A DNA stretch of 64,000 nt. Source: Myrica gale. Lineage: Eukaryota > Streptophyta > Magnoliopsida > Fagales > Myricaceae. Every line of letters starts with the position of its first letter. Position 1 is the first letter of the stretch. This document shows positions 57,234 through 64,000 of the stretch, piece by piece. The notes beneath the pieces were generated by a model. The model made no database searches. It was not told where the DNA came from and saw nothing but the letters and a program-made list of their open reading frames with translations. Made by a program: the position numbers and the translations under genes. The stretch covers positions 3,603,501-3,667,500 of the forward strand of contig OZ005602.1 in the NCBI GenBank assembly GCA_963930655.1, read 5' to 3'.

Positions 57234-57716
57234 AGATCAAGATACTCTTCAATTTGCTGTCTAGATTAGATGGTCCATTTAAGAGACAAAAAAATACATT
57301 TATTGAATCTTGTATGATTTTACATATATTGAATGTTGTATGATTTACTGTCCAATCAGTGATGTGAAATGCATTTTATATTTATCTCTCTCCGAATTGT
57401 GTGACTTTGGGTGTGAAACATAATGCATTCGATTTAATATTGTAATATTGTGTGAATCCAAATAGATATTGTAGAGATCAAGATACTCTTCAATTTGCTG
57501 TCTAGATTAGATGGTCCATTTAAGAGACAAAAAAAATACATATATTGAATCTTGTATGATTTTACATATATTGAATGTTGTATGATTTACTGTCTAATCA
57601 GTGATGTGACATGCATTTTATATCTATCTCTCTCCGAATTATGTGGCTTTGGGTGTGAAACATAATGCATTTGATTTAATATTGTAATATTGTGTGAATC
57701 CAAACAGATATTGTAG
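57234..57716. repeat. 241-bp tandem duplication
   Basis: Copy 1 is 57234-57474 and copy 2 is 57475-57716. Both start AGATCAAGATACTCTTC and end ATATTGTAG, and only a handful of substitutions and one inserted A separate them. No coding potential. Confidence 0.95.
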
Positions 57717-58058
57717 CAACTACATACCAAATTTATAAACTTTCTATTCAAATCAACACTTACCTACAACCAATTGTACAATTCCTGACTTAATAAATGA
57801 ACTCTCACGTACCTGTTGAGACCTTGCAAAATATCCTTAAATTTTATCAGGATGGGGTAAATAATAATTCTTCACCAAGTTCTGTTAGATCTATGGATGT
57901 CATATCAGCTTACAAGAATCTTCTCCTCTAATCCTTTAATGGCTGATGACCTTGACGATGTCAAATCTGAAATTGGATGATGGAAAGTAGAACAGGAGCG
58001 GATTTTGCCAGTCTGCATCATTTTTCCAAATGCAAATGAAGAGTTGTTAGTGCTTTAA

Positions 58059-58835
58059 TGTTGGCTTAATTCCGTATCAAATTTTAAATTCAAATTGAGT
58101 TGTATTTTAAGTTTGGTCAAAGTGTTCAAGAAATTTAAGGAGTCTTTCAAAGTTTGAAAGGATAAGAAGTCATCAAAATGAAGAACTAAGAACAATGAGC
58201 TGATGATGCAAAGTCTCTGAAATAATTTCAAATTTTAGATTTTGAAATATTTTCTTCATTTTAGAATTCTTTTGGAAATATAACTCAACCAATCTATAAA
58301 TACATAGAGAGATTGACCAAGAAAATTTGAAAAGACCATTCCAAGCTTTATTCAATTTCAAGCATCCTCCCTAGATAGAGATAATCATTTAGATATCTCT
58401 GTTCATAAACAGTTCATATTTTCTCAAGTTATATAAATTCAATCACCATTGAAACCAACCTTCTTGTGAAAGTTTGGCAGCCGGAGTTCTCAGTGTTGAA
58501 GAACAAAGACGTTCTTGAAGAGTTCATAAGAAGAATCTCAGAGAGCTAAGGGTTAACCACATGAAGCGGGTCTATGTTGGATTACTTAGATTGTTACATC
58601 GGGGTAGTCAGAGTCAAGCAATTGAATGTTGCCCGTGTCTGAATCACCGTTGTAATATTTTACTTCTTCGTGATTTTTTGGTGTCTGCTAGCTCGGAATG
58701 GTTTTTCCTTCGAAATGTAAGTTCAAAGTTTTCCACTTTGTCAACAAAATCATTTTTCTCGTGTGATTGATATTTATTTTATTATTCCAATGCATATATA
58801 TTTTGTTGGTTGACTATTCAGATCTAGACTCAACA
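58059..58835 (+). mobile_element. Possible solo LTR
   Basis: The stretch opens TGTTGGCTTAATTCC and ends CTCAACA. It has a TATA-like CTATAAATACATAG at about 58294-58307 placed as in an LTR promoter. It then runs on in a leader-like sequence without coding potential. The immediate flanks do not show a matching 5-bp duplication, so the limits are tentative. Confidence 0.3.
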
Positions 58836-59078
58836 ATTTTAGAGTACTTGTTCTAAAATTGTTATTGAATTTTTAAATAGTGGGGAAACAAATATTCTAC
58901 AACTATATGGGTGTTAATAGGGTATTAGGAGAGCTTAGGAGGCAAGTACTGGCACGGGGAGTGACCCTCATAATTAGCAATAGACTCAACAATAGTCTTT
59001 TTTTATCCAATTTTGTGCACATATGAGGGTATCCACTGTTTAAGGAGCCAATGAACTCCGATAAAGGTCTAGAACATA

Positions 59079-61950
59079 TCATCCGGGGCTAAAAGCGAAC
59101 TCAGAAGATACTGTAAAAATCGGGATGACCATCACATCCCGAGTCATGCGAGCAAGAATAAGATACTTAGATGCATTGGACTTCCACCACTGTAAAATAT
59201 TAAATTCCTCAGTTTTTGCCTCACGACCATCAGTCAAATACTGTTTCACCTCTACTTTGTCATCAACCGTAGATGTAGACTCTTCAAGCCTATTAAGGAT
59301 GCGAGCCAACTTTAATCGGCGAGTTTGATTACCCTCCCGACGTTATGCGTAGGACAAGAAGCTTGAGGTGTTGGTTCAACTTTGCAAAACTTATTAAAAT
59401 ACTCCGCACACAACCGATCAAACACATTTTTCATAAAGGCAAACATTACATCTCCCTCCTCAGTTGGATAGTTTTGTTTGAACCAAAGCTCTAAAGTAGT
59501 CAGCTTATACCTTGGATCAAGCACCACAGCAATAAACAACAACATATTCATTTTGGAAGAGATCCTCCAATACTTATCATATTTTCTCTTCATACTCGTT
59601 GCCATATTTTTCAAAAAATATGATTACCACTTTCACACAAGTCACAAATATTCTCATGGATAATAAAAATCTCTTGAAAGTAGACATTTGCAGTCACATA
59701 ACGAGATCCCGAAAACTGTATAGTAGCCTCATAAAACAACTCAAAAAACTGAACAAATATCCTAACTTGCTCACAATCCAAAAACTGAGGTCCCAAATGC
59801 AGTGACTCATTGGCACCTTCAGTAAAGTAGCTCCTGTAATGAGGATCCTTATCATCGAGCCGGTTGAAGACCTTTTCAAAATTATCTGCTTTCTCCAACA
59901 TAAGATAAGTTGAATTTCATCTTGTGACAACATCAAGACACAACATAGTCTTACATTCTATGTTATCTTTTTCAGCACATCTCTTAAATCTCTTCATCCT
60001 AGCTGGAGAAGATCTCACATATATCACTTCATTGTGCGCCCTTATAATAGACTCATCATATTCTTTCAATCTCACATTCACTACAAGGTTCAAAATATGG
60101 GCACAACACCTCATATGGAGAAATTTTCCATCAAGGGCGATGTTGGGTTTCAAGCACATCTTCAAAAATTCAAGTGCAACATCATTTGAAGAGGCATTAT
60201 CAACCGTGACAGTAAAAATCTTACTAGCAATACCTCATTCAAGAAGACACGCCTCAATATTCATCACAAGTGTATCTCCTCGGTGATTAGCAACCAAACA
60301 AAAGTTGATAATTCTCTTGTGCAATTTTCAATCATCATCAATGAAGTGTGCAGTGAGACACATAATTCAAGTTTTGATAAGTCCAAGTGTCGGTAGTGAG
60401 ACAAACTCTACTAGAAAGTGACTTCAAATATTTTTTTCGACTTTGCTTTCTCTACATTGTAGATCTTGAAACAATCTCTAGCAACCGTTATACGAGATAA
60501 CATCTAAAATCTAGGTTCAAACTTTTTCAAAAGGCTCTTAAACCAACGACCCTCAACAACTCTAAATGGATGTTCATCACCAATAACAAACTCAGCAATT
60601 GCTTTTCGAAGCTCATCGACATTGTACCTATGCATTATCATAGAACTAGAACTATTCCCCTCCCCCTCAGGTTTCTTATCAAAGCTCAATGTGGGCTGAT
60701 TTTTATCAGCTACCCCAAACCGATAAGGGTATTTTTTACACTAATTCTCCAGGTGGGTTATCATCGATGATGTTTCATTTATCTTAGAATGACAATAATA
60801 TTGTTTCCCACAATAGTTACACGCAACTTTAGGTGAATGAGCAGACAAACCTCATACTATTGAAGAATCTCTAGACTTTTTCCTTTTAGCAAAAGTTCGA
60901 CTAGGGACAATATTTATACTAGGGTTATCGTCATCAAGATCAATATGTACCTCATCTAACTCATCTTTAATATCAATCACATTTTTGAGAGTCTCATTAT
61001 CAGGGGTACTTGTTAGAGTCTCTAACATTTAGACACATTAAAAATAAAAATCACAAATTAACAAACCCAACAACATTACATCAGCATAAAATCATCAGAC
61101 ATTAAATCAGCAAATCATCCAATAAACCTAACCCTAAATTTATCCAACAAATCGAACCCTAAATTCATCGAAATCCAACATCAAATCAGCCTTGGTCTTC
61201 GATCTCCACAGAACCAACATAATCCCAACTTTCAATCTCTATCATAAACTAACAGTAACTTAGTAAAATGGAAATACGAAATATTAACCTGATTTGGTTC
61301 TCTTCAATAGCAATACAAAGAAATTATCAGCAACTTTTCAAATCAGCAACTCTGTAAAATGCAAATCTTCAAATCTGTTAATGTTCTTAACTTCTTGCAA
61401 ATCAGCAACTAAGAAAATAAACAACCCAATATCAATTTTGTTAATCACTTAAAATCTGTTAATGTTAATCTGTAAATATCAAATGATTAAATATCAAACG
61501 AGCAATATCTGTAAATGTAACCAAATCATGATTAGGACAAATAATTTAGAAGACTAGAACACACCATCATACCTTGATGGAATTGTAGAGATCCGGCACT
61601 GTTTTTTGCGATAGAGAGAGACCAGGAAAATCAACCGTGACAGTAAGCTCCTCGACGTCCTCGTTCTTGTCGTAAATGGAGAGAGAGAGAGGACGTTTGT
61701 CGAGGTGTGGAGCGGTGGGGGTTTCAATTTTGAGAGAAAGGGGTGAAGTGTTAATTGTGAAGGAGGGAGTGGGGGGCGTCAACGTCGTCTCCCCCCACTT
61801 AATATTAAAAATAAAAAATAGGTGAAATCCCCCTTATACCCTCGGTTCGGTTTGGCCCACGGTTTTTGGATTTTAGGAATCAACCTCCAAACCAGGTTGG
61901 ACCTAAACCGACCGGCCCAATCGGTTTCGGCCCAAACGTGATCACCCCTA
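59079..61950 (-). pseudogene. hAT-superfamily transposase gene, degenerate, with one terminal inverted repeat
   Basis: On the minus strand the coding region runs from about 61030 to 59079. A BED-type zinc finger lies near 60830-60740 (CNYCGKQYYCHSK, then an MITHLEN segment). The RNase H-like transposase core follows in pieces (LDGKFLHMRCCAHILNLVVN; FLDCEQVRIFVQFFELFYEA; FIAVVLDPRYKLTTLELWFK). The C-terminal dimerisation region is FNILQWWKSNASKYLILARM. Two in-frame stops (TGA at 60854-60852, TAG at 60743-60741) and several frame changes kill it. The 5' end carries a TAGGGGTGATCACG terminus ending at 61950, preceded by AT-poor subterminal repeats with CCGAACCG-type motifs. I could not find the matching left terminus below 59079, so that end is probably lost. 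The ORF at 61567-61782 is leader sequence. Confidence 0.85.
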
Positions 61951-62336
61951 GACTGAACTCATTCCTTAAATGTGCCATTTTTTGACAAAAGCTATGACAA
62001 CTCGGATGGTTGTTGGAGATCTAAAGTTGGAACCCGAAATCTTGAACAAGTCATTTTTTAGGGGGATTCGCTAGTTGTTATCAAATGTATCTCTTATATT
62101 GCTCATCCAGGGGAGAACCATATTGACTCAACAATAAAAGTCATTTGAAAGATGACGAGGAAGATGCCTTCTTAGAGCTTTATGAAAGTCTAACGCCAGA
62201 CAAATTCTACAACAAATGTGTACTTTTTTTTAAATATGAGGATTGGCTGGGGGGTGACAAATAAAAAAGAACAAATAGAGTGCTCTACAAAAGCTAAGAA
62301 ATTTCTACATGTCATATTCTAGTTTTAGGCCCTCTT
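61951..62336. other. Spacer between the hAT and copia remnants
   Basis: I see no gene or repeat in this interval. Confidence 0.5.
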
Positions 62337-62713
62337 TGTTTTCTCTGTTGAGTAAAATGGAAAGAAAAACTACAAAAAGACTCTTTAATAAATATAGAAT
62401 AACGTTAACAAGAAATAAAGAGGGACTCACACTTTTACACCCTTTAACACTTCATTTCACTCACACAACACACTTTTCACTCTTTTCTTCTTTTACTACT
62501 TTTCACACTTTCTTTTCACTCCACTTTTCTACACTATTTATAGGAGGCTAAGTTGGCTATAGAGTAAATTTTTTCCACTCATTAAGTCGGCTAGTGTAAA
62601 TTCTTGGCCCTTCTAGTGAATTCTGGCATTATCTCATTTTTACCAAAAGTCTGGATTCTTCTAGATTTTTCTTGATTTGTTGTGTCTCTTCTAACTAAGT
62701 GCTAGCGCTAACA
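62337..62713 (-). mobile_element. 3' LTR of a copia-type retrotransposon
   Basis: Reading the minus strand, a polypurine tract (GCGGAGGGGAG, about 62714-62724) is followed by TGTTAGCGCTAGC at 62713. A promoter-type CCTATAAATAG lies at about 62538-62548. The end is placed at AGAGAAAACA (62337), giving TG...CA and 377 bp. CTCAACA at 62346 is an alternative end. The last residues of the internal frame (KNAYLHELLDRGEISAEGS) run into the LTR start. Confidence 0.6.
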
Positions 62714-64000
62714 CTCCCCTCCGCACTTATTTCTCCTCGATCCAGCAATTCATGCAAGTATGCATTCTTTATGTTCATTTGTCAAAGCTTCAATAATTTT
62801 TCAGTCCCCAAATATTGGCAACACATCATCTGTTGTCTTGATATATGTCGATTCTCCAAATATTTTGTTGTTATCCGATTCTTCAGCCGCCTATGGTGTT
62901 TTGACTTCATCGGGACTTCTTGATACCAAATCCCAAATTTTATTCTTCACCGCTGCAACATTCTTCTCTTTTATTTTTTTCTCCATGTTGCATTTTTAGA
63001 TGCTTCCTCATTCTCTTCGTCAACAGTGTCGTTGAAATATCTCAATCCAAGAATTAAGTCTTCATCATAAATGAATTTTTCAGCATCAGTTATGTTCGTA
63101 CCTTTTTCTTCTAGCTTTTCATCTAGTATTATATACACAACAGCCTGCCATGGTCTCCCTTCTCTTTTTTTTTTTGCTAGACATATTCGACTCATCTTCC
63201 TTTCCACTTATTGGAGATATGAATTCCTCCACTACCTTAAGATCTACTTGTTGGCCATCTTTTGGCTAAAAAATAGCACATGTGGCTATCTCATCAAAGT
63301 CTATCTCTTCTTCTGAGTAGACTCATCTCTAGGACTTGTAATAATGGAGAAATCACACTCATCTTCACTCTTATACATAGTTATCTATTGTGACAAGAGA
63401 AGCATGAAAGTCTTACTCGATATCACTATCATACGTACCTTGGTGACTGCCGGATGTTACCACATTTCCTTCAACATGCTCTTTCTTAAATCTGCAATCT
63501 TGAGCATAGTGTCCTCTTCAACCTCAATTATAACACTCATCATTTCGTTGTTTGCAATATTGATTGCCTTTCAATTGAGCTCCCCCTAATTGTGAGCTTT
63601 TACTCTGTGAAGTTGGCGACCTCTCCTGTTGTTATACAGTGTCTCCTCCTCATTCTTTATTGAAAAACCCCTGTTAATTGCTTTCCTAAGGTTTCTTGAT
63701 TGGCCAGTAAATTTTCCAGCTCCTCCAAGGAAGGTTGGGTTGGCCAACCTTAGATCGCAGTAATAAATCCATGGTATTCAAGTCTTAACCCATGGATAAT
63801 GATTCTCCTCATACGTTGTTCATTAATTTTTGCAGAAGAGTCTAATTCAGAAATTTCTCGGCAAAGAGACTTTACCTTAGTAAAATATTGATTAATTGTG
63901 AGCTCCCACTGCTTAGTTGACATGAGCTCATTTTCCAGTAGTTGAAGTCTCATATCATTTGTTTTCTTAAAAAACGGGTTGTCAATGTGTCTCACACATC
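62714..64000 (-). pseudogene. Copia-type gag remnant, internally deleted, runs off the right edge
   Basis: On the minus strand from 64000 the frame reads a copia gag (NDMRLQLLENELMSTKQWEL; INEQRMRRIIIHGL). A TAA at 63752-63750 stands where the family has Q in the TAIQGWPTQPSL block, which otherwise continues. A CCHC zinc knuckle follows at 63535-63494: its first Cys, His and last Cys are present, but the second Cys codon is TGA. About 0.8 kb later comes the 3' end and LTR, so protease, integrase and nearly all of RT/RNase H are absent. A 78-codon frame at 63207-62971 is acid-rich and I do not recognise it. The 5' LTR should lie beyond 64000. Confidence 0.75.

Noticed and set aside
61567..61782. 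Separate 71-codon gene upstream of the hAT transposase
   Set aside because: Lies between the hAT terminus and its coding region; low-complexity Pro/Ser/Leu, best explained as leader sequence.

Overview
The window looks like nuclear DNA from a flowering plant, probably a woody eudicot. The evidence is split genes with GT-AG introns, L1-type LINEs with a plant zinc-binding RT tail, TRIM elements, MITEs, a hAT element and a copia remnant. The species cannot be fixed from sequence alone. There is no sign of bacterial or organellar DNA.

One gene dominates. On the minus strand, 51374 down to 7229, I could reconstruct a complete 35-exon gene for the proteasome adaptor/scaffold ECM29 (HEAT-repeat family). 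The exons sum to 5,457 nt (1,818 aa plus stop), all splice phases agree and all 34 introns are GT-AG. The coding sequence is about 12% of the 44-kb locus. The introns hold at least nine LINE insertions in both orientations, including LINE-in-LINE nesting. They also hold a TRIM, a Mutator-type foldback MITE, a 113-bp minisatellite and other repeats. Several insertions are bounded by exact target-site duplications that I could read directly.

Left of ECM29 (1-7228) there is a probable 5' coding exon of another minus-strand gene (2619-2769) whose remainder is not recognised here. Next come a GA-rich leader region, a tandem TRIM array (3634-4228), a GC-rich structured island (about 4965-5185) and a small MITE (5501-5768).

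Right of ECM29 there is a two-exon early nodulin-like (phytocyanin) gene on the minus strand (55251-53743). It encodes a secreted, probably GPI-anchored protein that has lost copper ligands. Beyond it the sequence is repeat-rich: a 517-bp foldback MITE, a 241-bp tandem duplication, a possible LTR remnant, a decayed hAT transposase gene (59079-61950), and the 3' LTR and gag of an internally deleted copia element that runs off the right edge.

The two well-supported host genes, ECM29 and the ENODL gene, lie head-to-tail on the minus strand with about 2.4 kb between them. Nothing links them functionally. I found no operon-like or defence-like system; the notable biology is how an essential-looking gene stays intact under a heavy intronic transposon load.
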